A stretch of DNA of 64,000 bases from Rhizobacter sp. OV335. GTDB taxonomy: Bacteria > Pseudomonadota > Gammaproteobacteria > Burkholderiales > Burkholderiaceae_C. Position 1 is the first letter of the stretch. Each line of letters opens with the position of its first letter. The translations under genes and the position numbers were made by a program. Positions 11,013 to 18,644 of this stretch are shown here, one piece after another. The notes beneath the pieces were generated by a model that was given only the letters and a program-made list of their open reading frames with translations, searched no databases and was not told the origin of the DNA. The stretch is taken from the NCBI RefSeq assembly GCF_900142965.1, contig NZ_FRCQ01000006.1, positions 1 to 64,000 of the forward strand. Reading direction: 5' to 3'.

Positions 11013-11030
11013 GCGTCGCGCCGGCGACGC
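11013..11030. other. Perfect GC-rich hairpin downstream of the GH18 gene
   Basis: GCGTCGC and GCGACGC form a perfect 7-bp stem with a GCCG tetraloop, 23 bp after the GH18 stop. No T-run follows, so if it ends transcription it would be Rho-assisted or merely protect the 3' end. It may also be chance in such GC-rich DNA. Confidence 0.35.
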
Positions 11031-11144
11031 TTCGCGACCGCGGCGAGCCCCTCGTCGCATCGCGGTGTCGCCGGCGGGCGCGCATCGCCACAGTCCACTC
11101 CATCGACGACAGGTCGCCGTCGAACCCACCCGATGGAGTGAACC

Positions 11145-11423
11145 ATGAACCGCACTGCAACCCGCCCCGCCTTCGCCGTCCTCGCCACGATGTTGCTCGC
11201 CCTCGGCAGCGCCGCCGCAATGGCCCAGGACGCCGCCGCGCCGAAGACCCGCGCACAAGTGCGCGCCGAGCTGATGGAAGCGCGCGCGCAAGGCACGCTG
11301 CCGATGGGCGGCGAATTCGCCGGCACGATGCGCCACGACGCGCCGGCCGCCTCCGACACCCGCACCGCCGAGCGCAGCCCGAAGCGCGCCGAACCGAAGG
11401 CGCCGATCGCCAGTGGCGGCTGA
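11145..11423 (+). CDS. DUF4148 family small exported protein
   Basis: A 92-residue protein with a clear signal peptide (cleavage after AAAMAQ, about residue 28) and the family-typical mature start KTRAQVRAELMEARAQGTLP. DUF4148 proteins are small, abundant and periplasmic in Burkholderiales, and their function is unknown. The mature chain is hydrophilic and probably partly disordered, with alternating Arg, Glu and Ala. It stands alone between the GH18 gene and the binding-protein operon. Confidence 0.8.
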   Translation: MNRTATRPAFAVLATMLLALGSAAAMAQDAAAPKTRAQVRAELMEARAQGTLPMGGEFAGTMRHDAPAASDTRTAERSPKRAEPKAPIASGG

Positions 11424-11446
11424 TCCGCCGCGAAACGGATGCACTC

Positions 11447-11514
11447 ACGTCAGCACTTGGCGAAGTTTCAAGCTCGGTTTCACCTAGTGGTGCGAAACCA
11501 AGTGCTACCGACGT
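11447..11514. repeat. Structured intergenic inverted repeat with alternative stems
   Basis: A 68-bp element. Outer arms are ACGTC (11447-11451) with GACGT (11510-11514), followed by AGCACTTGG (11452-11460) with CCAAGTGCT (11498-11506), both perfect. Inside, GGTTTC (11476-11481) can pair with GAAACC (11494-11499) around CACCTAGTGGTG. The bases CC at 11498-11499 belong to both possible stems, so the two folds compete. The element ends about 90 bp before the first binding-protein gene. A degenerate copy of the local CAGCTTGTCGAA repeat follows at about 11547. It could be a REP/MITE-like unit or a folded mRNA leader. Confidence 0.55.
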
Positions 11515-11602
11515 AAGGCGCGGCAACGCCAGCTTCAGCCACCGCTTCAGCTTGTCGAAACCCGATCACGTCGCCATGACGTGGTCTCAGGGAGAGATGA
11601 AG

Positions 11603-12733
11603 ATGAAGCGCAGAAACCTGTTGCTGGCCGCCTCCGGGGCCGCCGGCGTGACACTCCTGCCGCTGGCGCCGTCGCGCGCCGCCGGTGTCCGCACCATCAG
11701 CTTCGGCCAGTCGGCATCGCTGACGGGCGGCCAGGCCAGCTACGGGCGCGACGTGCAGAACGGCATCGCCGCTGCCTTCGCCGCAGCAAACACCAATGAG
11801 GCCGCCACCGGGCTCCACTTCGACCTGCAGACGCTCGACGACGGCGGCGTGCGCAGCCGCTGCATGAAGAACGTGATGCAGCTGGTCGAGAACGGCTCGA
11901 CGGCGCTGATCGGCCTGACCAGCGGCGCCGGCGCCGAAGCCTGCGTGCCGGTGATCGAGGATGCGCAGATCGCGATGCTCGGCACCGCCAGCGGCAACAT
12001 GGGCATCCGCGGCAGCAACGTCAGCGGCGCCTTCCACGTGCGTGCCGGCTACGACGCCGAGTACAAGCGCATGGTCGGCTACGTCAAGGATTTCGGCATG
12101 CAGCGCGTCGGTGTCGTCTACCTGAACGACACCTCGAAGGCCAACATGGAGGCGATGAACGCCGCGCTGTCGGCGATGTCCATCCAGCCCAAGGTGTCGA
12201 TCGGCATCGACCGCAACGCCACGTCGTTCGACGGCATCGCCAACGAGCTGCTGGCCGCGCGCCTCGACTGCGTGCTGTTCACCGCCAACGCGGGGCCGGT
12301 CAGCAAGATCATCGACCACCTGGTGCGCGGCAAGTACGCCGGGCTGTTCTACGCCTCGTCGTTCGCGGGGCAGGACCTGATCGACACGCTGACCTCGCGC
12401 AAGCAAAGCTGCGTGATGAGCATGGTGGTGCCGCGCCCGACGCAGATGGGCGTCAACGTGGTCGCGCAATGCCAGCGCGACCTGGCACTGCTGAACAACG
12501 GCGCACGGCTGGGCATCACGACGCTCGAGGGCTACATCGGCGGACGCATCGCGGTCGAGGCGGCGCTGGCAGCGTCGAAGGCCGGCACGCTGAACCGCGC
12601 GCGCATGAAGGATTCGCTGGCCGGCCTGCGCAGCGACCTGGGCGGCTACAAGGTCGAGTTCGCCGGCACCACGCACGGCTCGCGCTACGTCGACCTGATC
12701 GCGATCGACCGCTACGGCCGTCTCGTCGGCTGA
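11603..12733 (+). CDS. Periplasmic binding protein, branched-chain amino-acid/urea type (copy 1)
   Basis: A 376-residue type I periplasmic binding protein of the LivJ/Peripla_BP_6 class. The N-terminus carries a twin-arginine-like signal (KRRNLLLAASG) ending near APSRAAG, so export folded by Tat is possible. Mature landmarks are FGQSASLTGGQASYG, GLTSGAGAEAC, GTASGNMGIRG and SSFAGQDLID. The ATG at 11603 is preferred over the one at 11597 because GGGAGAG lies directly before 11597 and gives usable spacing only to the second. No permease or ATPase gene is nearby. The next gene is a close paralogue, and a c-type haem protein follows. The ligand is unknown. Confidence 0.88.
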   Translation: MKRRNLLLAASGAAGVTLLPLAPSRAAGVRTISFGQSASLTGGQASYGRDVQNGIAAAFAAANTNEAATGLHFDLQTLDDGGVRSRCMKNVMQLVENGSTALIGLTSGAGAEACVPVIEDAQIAMLGTASGNMGIRGSNVSGAFHVRAGYDAEYKRMVGYVKDFGMQRVGVVYLNDTSKANMEAMNAALSAMSIQPKVSIGIDRNATSFDGIANELLAARLDCVLFTANAGPVSKIIDHLVRGKYAGLFYASSFAGQDLIDTLTSRKQSCVMSMVVPRPTQMGVNVVAQCQRDLALLNNGARLGITTLEGYIGGRIAVEAALAASKAGTLNRARMKDSLAGLRSDLGGYKVEFAGTTHGSRYVDLIAIDRYGRLVG

Positions 12734-12744
12734 AGGGGCAGCGC

Positions 12745-13863
12745 ATGAAACGCCGTGACCTTCTGATGGGCGGCGCTGCCGCCTGCGCGGGCTTCCCGCG
12801 CCTCGCATTCGCCTCCAACGCCGTCGTCACGCTGGGCCAGAGCGCCTCGCTCACCGGCGCCCAGGCGCGCTACGGTGCCGACGTGCGCGACGGCATCCTC
12901 GCCGCGTTCGCCGCCGCCAACCGGGCCGATCCCAAGGGCCCGCGCTTCGAGCTGCAGGTGCTCGACGACGGCGGCACCAAGGACCGCTGCATCGCCAACG
13001 TGCAGAAGCTGATCGGCGACGGCGCCGCGGCCCTGGTCGGCCTGACCAGCGGCGCGGCGGCCGAGGCCTGCATGCCGCAGGTCGAGAAGAACCAGATCGC
13101 GCTGATCGGCACCGCCAGCGGCAACATGGGCATCCGCAGCGCGGCATCGTCCGGCGCGGTGCACGTGCGCGCCGGCTACGACGTGGAGTACCGGCGCATG
13201 GTGGGCTACGCGAAGGAGTTCGGCTTCAAACGCGTCGGCTACGTGCACCTGAAGGACACCTCGAAAGCCAACCTGCTGGCGATGGAGGACGCATTGAGCC
13301 GGCTCGGCGTGCAACCCGTCGCCGTCGTGCCGATCGACCGCAACGCCGGCTCGCTGATGCCGGTGGCGCAGCAGCTGCTGGAACAGCGGCTCGATTGCGT
13401 GATGTTCACCACCAATGCCGCGCCGGTGCTGTCCATCATCGAGCACATGCACACCGGCGCGTACCCGGGCATGCATTTCTCGTCGTCGTTCGCCGGGCAG
13501 GACCTGATCGACGGCGTGGTCGCGACGCGGCGCAGCGTGGTGATGAGCCTGGTGGTGCCGCGGCCGTCGGCCCTGGGCGTCGGCGTGGTCGGCCAGTGCA
13601 AGAGCGACCTGGCCGCGCTGGGCGGCAGTGCCGCGCTGGGCGTGACGACGCTGGAAGGCTATATCGCCGGGCGCGTCGTGGTCGAGGCGGCGCACGCCGC
13701 GGTCAAGGCCGGCGGTGCGACGCGCAGCCGGATGCGCGACGCGCTGACCTCGCTGCGCACCGACCTGGGCGGCTACCGCCTCGCCTATGCGCCCGACAAC
13801 CCGCATGGCTCGCAGTACGTCGAAATGGTGGTGGTCGACCGCTACGGCCGCATCGTCGGCTGA
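12745..13863 (+). CDS. Periplasmic binding protein, branched-chain amino-acid/urea type (copy 2)
   Basis: A 372-residue paralogue of the preceding gene, similar along its whole length (by eye more than half the residues identical): LGQSASLTGAQARYG, GLTSGAAAEAC, GTASGNMGIRS, SSFAGQDLID and the shared C-terminal DRYGRIVG. The signal is again twin-arginine-like (MKRRDLLMGG). It begins 11 bp after copy 1, with a GAAGGGG ribosome site overlapping that stop, so the pair is co-transcribed and looks like a tandem duplication that has diverged. In copy 1 the loop after GNMGIR reads GSNVSG, and here SAASSG. Ligand specificities may therefore differ. Confidence 0.88.
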   Translation: MKRRDLLMGGAAACAGFPRLAFASNAVVTLGQSASLTGAQARYGADVRDGILAAFAAANRADPKGPRFELQVLDDGGTKDRCIANVQKLIGDGAAALVGLTSGAAAEACMPQVEKNQIALIGTASGNMGIRSAASSGAVHVRAGYDVEYRRMVGYAKEFGFKRVGYVHLKDTSKANLLAMEDALSRLGVQPVAVVPIDRNAGSLMPVAQQLLEQRLDCVMFTTNAAPVLSIIEHMHTGAYPGMHFSSSFAGQDLIDGVVATRRSVVMSLVVPRPSALGVGVVGQCKSDLAALGGSAALGVTTLEGYIAGRVVVEAAHAAVKAGGATRSRMRDALTSLRTDLGGYRLAYAPDNPHGSQYVEMVVVDRYGRIVG

Positions 13864-13884
13864 ACCCCGAAGGAGGGATCCCTC

Positions 13885-14934
13885 ATGGCTGCATCCTGGA
13901 CACGCGGGCTGGCCTGGCTCGCGCTGTGGTTCGCCGGCCTGCCGGCGTGGGGCGCCGGCAGCGAGCCGAGCGCGCACCAGTGGGCCGAGGCGCGCGCCGC
14001 GGCCGCCGAGATCGCCACCGCCTTCACGCGCCACTGCCCGGTGGCCGGCACCGGGGACCAGCCGGCCTTCGAGCAATGCCGGCGCGGGCTGTTCGGCGAT
14101 GCGGCATTGCGCGATTCGCTGGACGCGATCGTGCTGTGGGGCCGCCAGCGCGATCCGGCGCTGTCGCTGCAGGCCAGCTCGCTGACGCAGTTCGCGCCCG
14201 ACGTGCTGACCGGGCTCTACATGCCGCTGTTCATGTTCGACGGGCAGCACAGCGTGCGCTACGTCGCCTCCGAAGGGCTGTTCCAGCTGCGCTTCGCGAC
14301 CGCCTTTCGCAACCGGCTCGCGCCAGGGCAGTTTCCCTACCCGTTCTGGCACGACGCCGAGAAGTGGTCCATGTACCAGGGCGCGAACGAGGTGCTGCTG
14401 TGGTGGGAGCCGATGCGCGGCCGGGTGAAGGTGGCGCAGTTCACCGTGCACGGCACGCAGCCGCCGATCACCCTGGTGGGCAAGGTGCCTGCGCCGATGG
14501 GCTTCAGCGGCCAGTGGATGTGGACGGATGCGCAAGGCCGGACGCAGCCGAAGGCGACGCTCTTCGACGGCCTGTACCGCACCGACAACCCCTACCTGGG
14601 GCAGCTCGAGGGCTCGTACAAGCGGCTTGCGCTGCGCCTGCGCCAGGGTGAATGCGATTCGTGCCACGTGCCGAGCAACCCGGACAAGAGCAAGCGCCTG
14701 GTGCTGTTGCAGACGCCGGCGCATGCCGCCGGCGAGATCGAGCGCTTGCTGAAGGCGGTGCGCGAGGACCGCATGCCGCGCGACGAGACCGGCATCGAGA
14801 ACCCGCTGGACGCGGTGACCAAGCGGGCGCTGCTGGAGGATGGCGAGGCCTTCGCCTCGGTGCTCGACGCGGCGCGGCGCTGGGAGGCGCAGGCCCGCCT
14901 GGCGGGTGCGGCCGGCACGCCGGCCCTGCGCTGA
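13885..14934 (+). CDS. Periplasmic protein with one c-type haem motif
   Basis: A 349-residue exported protein: signal peptide to about residue 24 (PAWGAG), a large N-terminal domain I do not recognise (residues 25-250, with many Trp and Phe), then a short cytochrome-c-like end. The haem attachment motif is CDSCH at residues 257-261, and a candidate axial Met is Met297 in EDRMPRDE. It sits 21 bp after binding protein copy 2 with a strong GAAGGAGGG site, so it belongs to the same operon. This suggests that ligand capture is coupled to periplasmic electron transfer or redox sensing, which is an inference from gene order only. It ends 11 bp before the convergent flavoprotein gene. Confidence 0.75.
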   Translation: MAASWTRGLAWLALWFAGLPAWGAGSEPSAHQWAEARAAAAEIATAFTRHCPVAGTGDQPAFEQCRRGLFGDAALRDSLDAIVLWGRQRDPALSLQASSLTQFAPDVLTGLYMPLFMFDGQHSVRYVASEGLFQLRFATAFRNRLAPGQFPYPFWHDAEKWSMYQGANEVLLWWEPMRGRVKVAQFTVHGTQPPITLVGKVPAPMGFSGQWMWTDAQGRTQPKATLFDGLYRTDNPYLGQLEGSYKRLALRLRQGECDSCHVPSNPDKSKRLVLLQTPAHAAGEIERLLKAVREDRMPRDETGIENPLDAVTKRALLEDGEAFASVLDAARRWEAQARLAGAAGTPALR

Positions 14935-14945
14935 CGCTTCGCCGT

Positions 14946-16190
14946 TCAGCCCGCGCGCGCGCGCGCCAGCCAGTCGAGCGCGCCCTGCGCCGCCACGCGC
15001 GCGCTCGCCATCGTTGCGGTCAGCAGGTAGCCGCCGGTCGGTGCCTCCCAATCGAGCATCTCGCCGGCGACGAACACGCCCGGCAGCGCGCGCAGCATCA
15101 GCGCGTCATCCAGCGCCGCGGCGCGCACACCGCCGGCGCTGCTGATCGCCTCGTCGATCGGCCGCGCAGCACCCACGGTGATGCGCAGGCCCTTGATGTG
15201 CGCGGCCAGCCGCTGCACGTCGGCCATCTCCGCCTTCGGCACCAGCTCGTGCAGCAGGCTCGCCTTCACGCCGTACAGGCCGAGCCGCGTCTTCAAATGC
15301 GTCGACAGCGAACGCGGCCCGCGCGGGTGCGCGAGCTCGGCTCCCACCCATTCCAGCGTGCGCGCCGGCAGCAGGTCGAGCGCGAAGCTCGCCTGGCCGT
15401 GCGCCTCGATGCCATCGCGCAGCCGTGCCGATGCGGCATACACCAGGCTGCCTTCGACGCCGGTCTGCGTGACGACGAACTCGCCCGCCTGCCGCCAGCC
15501 GTCGTCGAGCGCAATCGCCACGGATTTGAGCGGCTCGCCGGCGAATCGGCTGCGGAAATGCTCGCTCCAGCCCGGCGCCACGTCGAAGCCGCAGTTCGAC
15601 GGCCGCAACGGCGCCACGTCGACCGCGCGCTGCGTGAGCCACGGCACCCACGCGCCATCGGAGCCGAGCCGCGACCAGCTCGCCCCGCCCAGTGCCAGCA
15701 GCACCGCATCGGCGCGCACGCTGTGCTCGCCGTCGGCCGATGCAAAGCGCAGCGCGCCGTCGTCAGCCCAGCCGAGCCAGCGCTGCCGCATGTGGAAGCG
15801 CACGCCGGCCGCGCGCAGCCGCTGCAGCCACGCACGCAGCAGCGGCGCGGCCTTCATGTCGGTCGGGAACACGCGGCCGGAGCTGCCGACGAAGGTGTCG
15901 ATGCCGAGCCCGCTCACCCACTCGCGCAGCTGCTGCGGGCCGAACGCATCGAGCCAGCCCGTCACCTGCTCGCGCTGCGCGCCATAGCGCTCGACGAACG
16001 CCGGCAGCGGCTCGCTGTGCGTCAGGTTCAGTCCGCCCTTGCCGGCCAGCAGGAACTTGCGGCCGACCGACGGCATTGCGTCGTACAGGTCGACCTGCAC
16101 GCCGCCGGCGGCGAGGCGCTCCGCCGCCATCAGGCCGGCCGGCCCCCCACCGATGATCACGACGTTGGCAGTGGAGGCGATGGCAGGCAT
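14946..16190 (-). CDS. HI0933/BaiN-like FAD-dependent flavoprotein
   Basis: A 414-residue flavoprotein with an N-terminal dinucleotide-binding fold (VVIIGGGPAGLMAAERL, residues about 9-25) and the family signatures GRKFLLAGKGGLNLTHSE and GRVFPTDMKAAPLL. The C-terminal FAD-contact region is PGVFVAGEMLDWEAPTGGYLL. Members of this HI0933/TIGR03862 group are FAD proteins usually annotated as NAD(P)/FAD-dependent oxidoreductases; their reactions are mostly unknown. Start at the ATG at 16190, immediately before the Rossmann motif. The cytochrome c gene ends 46 bp upstream on the same strand, so electron transfer between the two is conceivable but unproven. Confidence 0.88.
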   Translation of the reverse strand: MPAIASTANVVIIGGGPAGLMAAERLAAGGVQVDLYDAMPSVGRKFLLAGKGGLNLTHSEPLPAFVERYGAQREQVTGWLDAFGPQQLREWVSGLGIDTFVGSSGRVFPTDMKAAPLLRAWLQRLRAAGVRFHMRQRWLGWADDGALRFASADGEHSVRADAVLLALGGASWSRLGSDGAWVPWLTQRAVDVAPLRPSNCGFDVAPGWSEHFRSRFAGEPLKSVAIALDDGWRQAGEFVVTQTGVEGSLVYAASARLRDGIEAHGQASFALDLLPARTLEWVGAELAHPRGPRSLSTHLKTRLGLYGVKASLLHELVPKAEMADVQRLAAHIKGLRITVGAARPIDEAISSAGGVRAAALDDALMLRALPGVFVAGEMLDWEAPTGGYLLTATMASARVAAQGALDWLARARAG

Positions 16191-16236
16191 GGGCAGGGGA
16201 CACAGCGGGGAAGGGTCCGCATTGTCCCCCCGGGGC

Positions 16237-16734
16237 TCACTTGGCCGGCGGCGGCTCCGGGAACAGCACGACCGGCCCGTTCGCCTTGCGCCCCGGCGGC
16301 AGGTACGCCGGCGATTCGCCACCGGTCGCGCCGAGCGAGGTGATGAAGGCATGCATCGCGCGCAGGTCCGGCTCGCTGAAATCGCGCAGCACGAACCACG
16401 GCATCGGTGGACGCGTCTCGATCGTGTGCGCCACCTTGACCCATTGGTCGGCCGTCACGCGGCTGAAATAGTTGCGCAGGTTCGGCGCGTAGGTCGTGCC
16501 CCACGGGCCGCTCCAGCCGAGCGGGCTGCCGGTCAGCCATTGCGCCGGCGGCACCTTGCCGCCGGTCTCGCCGTAGTTGACGGTGTGGCAGTCGTTGCAG
16601 CCGCCGATCTTCACGAGGTAGCGGCCACGCTCGATCACGGAAGCTTGATCGGCCTTGGCAGACGGCGCGGCAGATGCCACGAGCGACAGGCCGGCCAGCA
16701 CGGCAGCGGCGGAGGTCAGCAGGAATGTTCTCAT
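16237..16734 (-). CDS. Small periplasmic cytochrome c
   Basis: A 165-residue exported monohaem cytochrome c. The signal peptide runs to about residue 22 (LVASAAP). The haem motif CNDCH is at residues 46-50 within GRYLVKIGGCNDCHTVNYGETGGK, like the cytochrome subunits of membrane dehydrogenases. PPMPW near residue 114 offers an axial methionine. The C-terminal helix is DLRAMHAFITSLG. The start is the ATG at 16734, where the signal begins. It precedes the FAD flavoprotein on the same strand and may be co-transcribed with it. Confidence 0.85.
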   Translation of the reverse strand: MRTFLLTSAAAVLAGLSLVASAAPSAKADQASVIERGRYLVKIGGCNDCHTVNYGETGGKVPPAQWLTGSPLGWSGPWGTTYAPNLRNYFSRVTADQWVKVAHTIETRPPMPWFVLRDFSEPDLRAMHAFITSLGATGGESPAYLPPGRKANGPVVLFPEPPPAK

Positions 16735-16789
16735 CGGGATGCGTCGACAGAAATGCGTCGACAAAGAGTTGTGGAACCGGCACCTACGA

Positions 16790-16816
16790 CCCGATGCGCC
16801 GCACGGACGCATCGGG
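16790..16816. other. Perfect 9-bp hairpin between SDR and cytochrome genes
   Basis: CCCGATGCG (16790-16798) pairs with CGCATCGGG (16808-16816) around a 9-base loop. It lies downstream of the SDR gene and upstream of the cytochrome gene, both minus strand, so it probably separates two transcription units. No T-tract follows on the minus strand. Next to it, ATGCGTCGACA occurs twice in direct orientation (around 16739-16763). Confidence 0.45.
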
Positions 16817-16852
16817 TTCCATTCGACGACGGTATGGGTCGACGCTAGCGAC

Positions 16853-17605
16853 TCAGTACTGCCCGCCCGACGCGGTGATGCGGTCGCCGGTGATCCAGCG
16901 TGCGTCGTCGCTCGCGAGGAACACCGCCAGCCCGCCGATGTCGTCCGGCCGGCCGAAGCGCCCGGCCGGGATCCCGGCGAGCATCGCCTTGTGCATGTCG
17001 GAGCCTTCGGTCACGCCCATCGTCGCGAGGCCTTCGGTCGCGGTCGCACCCGGCGCGATCGTGTTGATGCGGATGTTGCGGCCCGCCAACTCGATCGCCA
17101 GCGCCCGCGTGATCGCATCGACCGCGCCCTTGGTCGCCGAGTAGACCGAGCTGCCCGGCATGCGCGCGGTGCTCGCGATCGAGCCGATGTTGACGATGCT
17201 GCCGCCGGCCGCGCCGAAGTGCCGCGCTGCCTCTTGCGACGCGAGCAGCGTGCCCAGCACGTTGGTGTCGAACTGCCTGCGGTAGTCGTCTTCGCTCACC
17301 GCGTCCAGCGGCCCGAAGCTGTACACGCCGGCGTTGTTGACCAGCACGTCGACGCGGCCGAATGCGCGCTTCGCCTCGGCGAACAGCCGCTTCACGTCGG
17401 CCGGCTTCGACACGTCGCCCTGCACCGCGATCGCGCGGCCGCCCTGCTTCGCGATCTGCACGACCACCGCGTCGGCACCGGCCCGGCTGCTCGCGTAGTT
17501 CACGACCACCGCGGCGCCCGCGCCGGCCAATGCCGTGGCGATGCCCGCCCCGATGCCCTTCGAGCCACCGGTCACGACGGCCACCTTGTTGTTCAGCTTG
17601 CTCAT
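16853..17605 (-). CDS. SDR family NAD(P)-dependent oxidoreductase
   Basis: A 250-residue classical short-chain dehydrogenase/reductase, cytoplasmic, using NAD(P)H on an unknown carbonyl or alcohol. Visible motifs: VTGGSKGIGAGIA (TGxxxGxG cofactor site, residues 12-24), VLVNNAGVYSFG, the catalytic YSATKGA, and the C-terminal ITGDRITASGGQY. It resembles the 3-ketoacyl-ACP reductase-like enzymes that often sit beside LysR regulators. The ATG at 17605 starts the Rossmann domain. A LysR gene diverges from it across a 109-bp gap and probably controls it. Confidence 0.9.
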   Translation of the reverse strand: MSKLNNKVAVVTGGSKGIGAGIATALAGAGAAVVVNYASSRAGADAVVVQIAKQGGRAIAVQGDVSKPADVKRLFAEAKRAFGRVDVLVNNAGVYSFGPLDAVSEDDYRRQFDTNVLGTLLASQEAARHFGAAGGSIVNIGSIASTARMPGSSVYSATKGAVDAITRALAIELAGRNIRINTIAPGATATEGLATMGVTEGSDMHKAMLAGIPAGRFGRPDDIGGLAVFLASDDARWITGDRITASGGQY

Positions 17606-17659
17606 GGTTCTGTCCTGTTGTTGCTGGCGCCTTGCTGGCGTCGGAACGAATGGTGTTTG

Positions 17660-17709
17660 ATTCGCCAATGACGCGGTAGCGGTCCCCATCGGCTAAGTTA
17701 TATTCGCCA
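17660..17709. promoter_or_regulatory. Direct repeat ATTCGCCA in a LysR/SDR divergent promoter
   Basis: The octamer ATTCGCCA occurs at 17660-17667 and again at 17702-17709, 42 bp apart or about four helical turns, inside the 109-bp gap between the SDR and LysR genes. AT-rich sequence TAAGTTATATT lies between the copies and could hold back-to-back -10 elements. LysR proteins usually bind such divergent promoters at spaced half-sites. The assignment is by position and symmetry only. Confidence 0.4.
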
Positions 17710-17714
17710 GCCAA

Positions 17715-18605
17715 ATGACTGACCGACTCATCGCCCTGCGCCTGTTCGCCCGCGTCGCCCGCAGCGGCAACTTCTCGCGCGCCGGGCGCGAGCTGGGGTT
17801 CTCGCAGCCGTCGGCCTCGCGCATCGTCAGCGAGCTGGAGCGCGAAGTTGGCGTCGCACTGTTCACGCGCACGACCCGCGCCGTCACGCTCACCGAGGCC
17901 GGCGTCGACTACCTGGCGCGCATCGAGGCCATCCTCGATGCGCTCGACGAAGCCGACCATGCGGCACGCGGCAGCGGCGAATTGCGTGGCGTGCTGCGGG
18001 TCGGCGTGGCGGCGAGCTTCGGCGTGCGCGAGCTGATCCCGCGGCTACCAGCCTTCACCGAGCGGCACCCGGCGCTGCGCATCGAGCTGCTGATGAACGA
18101 CCAGCGGCAGGACCTTGTGCACGAGGGCGTCGACATCGCGTTGCGCTTCGGCGAACTCGCCGATTCGGTCGCGACCGCGCGCCGGCTCGGCGCCACGCGG
18201 CGGATGCTGGTCGCGTCGCCCGCCTACCTGGAACGCGCCGGCACGCCGGAGTCCCCCGACGACCTGGCCGCGCACCGCTTCATCGCCGGGCCGGTCGGCC
18301 CCGGCACGCGCGGCATCGCGATGACGCTCGACGGCCGCTCGCTGCTCGTGCGCGTGCAGAGCCGGCTGATGGTCACCGTCAACGAAGGCGCGACCGCCGC
18401 GGCCCTGGCCGGCATGGGCATCGCGATGAGCGGCCATTGGGGCTGCCGCGCCGAGCTCGATGCCGGCCGCCTGCAGCAGGTGCTGCCCGACTGGGACCTC
18501 GGCTCGACCGAGCTGAATGCGGTGTTCCCGGCCGGCCGTGCCGCAAAGCCTGCGGCGCGTGCGCTGGGCGAGTTCATCGCAACCGCATTGGCCGATCCGG
18601 CGTGA
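17715..18605 (+). CDS. LysR family transcriptional regulator (divergent from SDR)
   Basis: A 296-residue LysR-type regulator. The N-terminal winged helix-turn-helix (residues about 1-60) reads LRLFARVARSGNFSRAGRELGFSQ then SASRIVSELE. The effector domain follows from about residue 90 (LRGVLRVGVAASFGV). The gene starts at the ATG at 17715 and diverges from the SDR gene, the classical arrangement for control of the neighbour and of itself. The C13 peptidase gene begins 39 bp downstream. The effector molecule is unknown. Confidence 0.9.
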   Translation: MTDRLIALRLFARVARSGNFSRAGRELGFSQPSASRIVSELEREVGVALFTRTTRAVTLTEAGVDYLARIEAILDALDEADHAARGSGELRGVLRVGVAASFGVRELIPRLPAFTERHPALRIELLMNDQRQDLVHEGVDIALRFGELADSVATARRLGATRRMLVASPAYLERAGTPESPDDLAAHRFIAGPVGPGTRGIAMTLDGRSLLVRVQSRLMVTVNEGATAAALAGMGIAMSGHWGCRAELDAGRLQQVLPDWDLGSTELNAVFPAGRAAKPAARALGEFIATALADPA

Positions 18606-18644
18606 GCGTTTGGTAGATTCGCCCGCCTGGGAGAACACCATCAC

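Noticed and set aside
11603-13863. Reading the two tandem binding protein genes as a recent, identical duplication or assembly artefact
   Set aside because: The copies differ at many positions throughout and have separate signal peptides and ribosome sites, so this is an old, diverged duplication.
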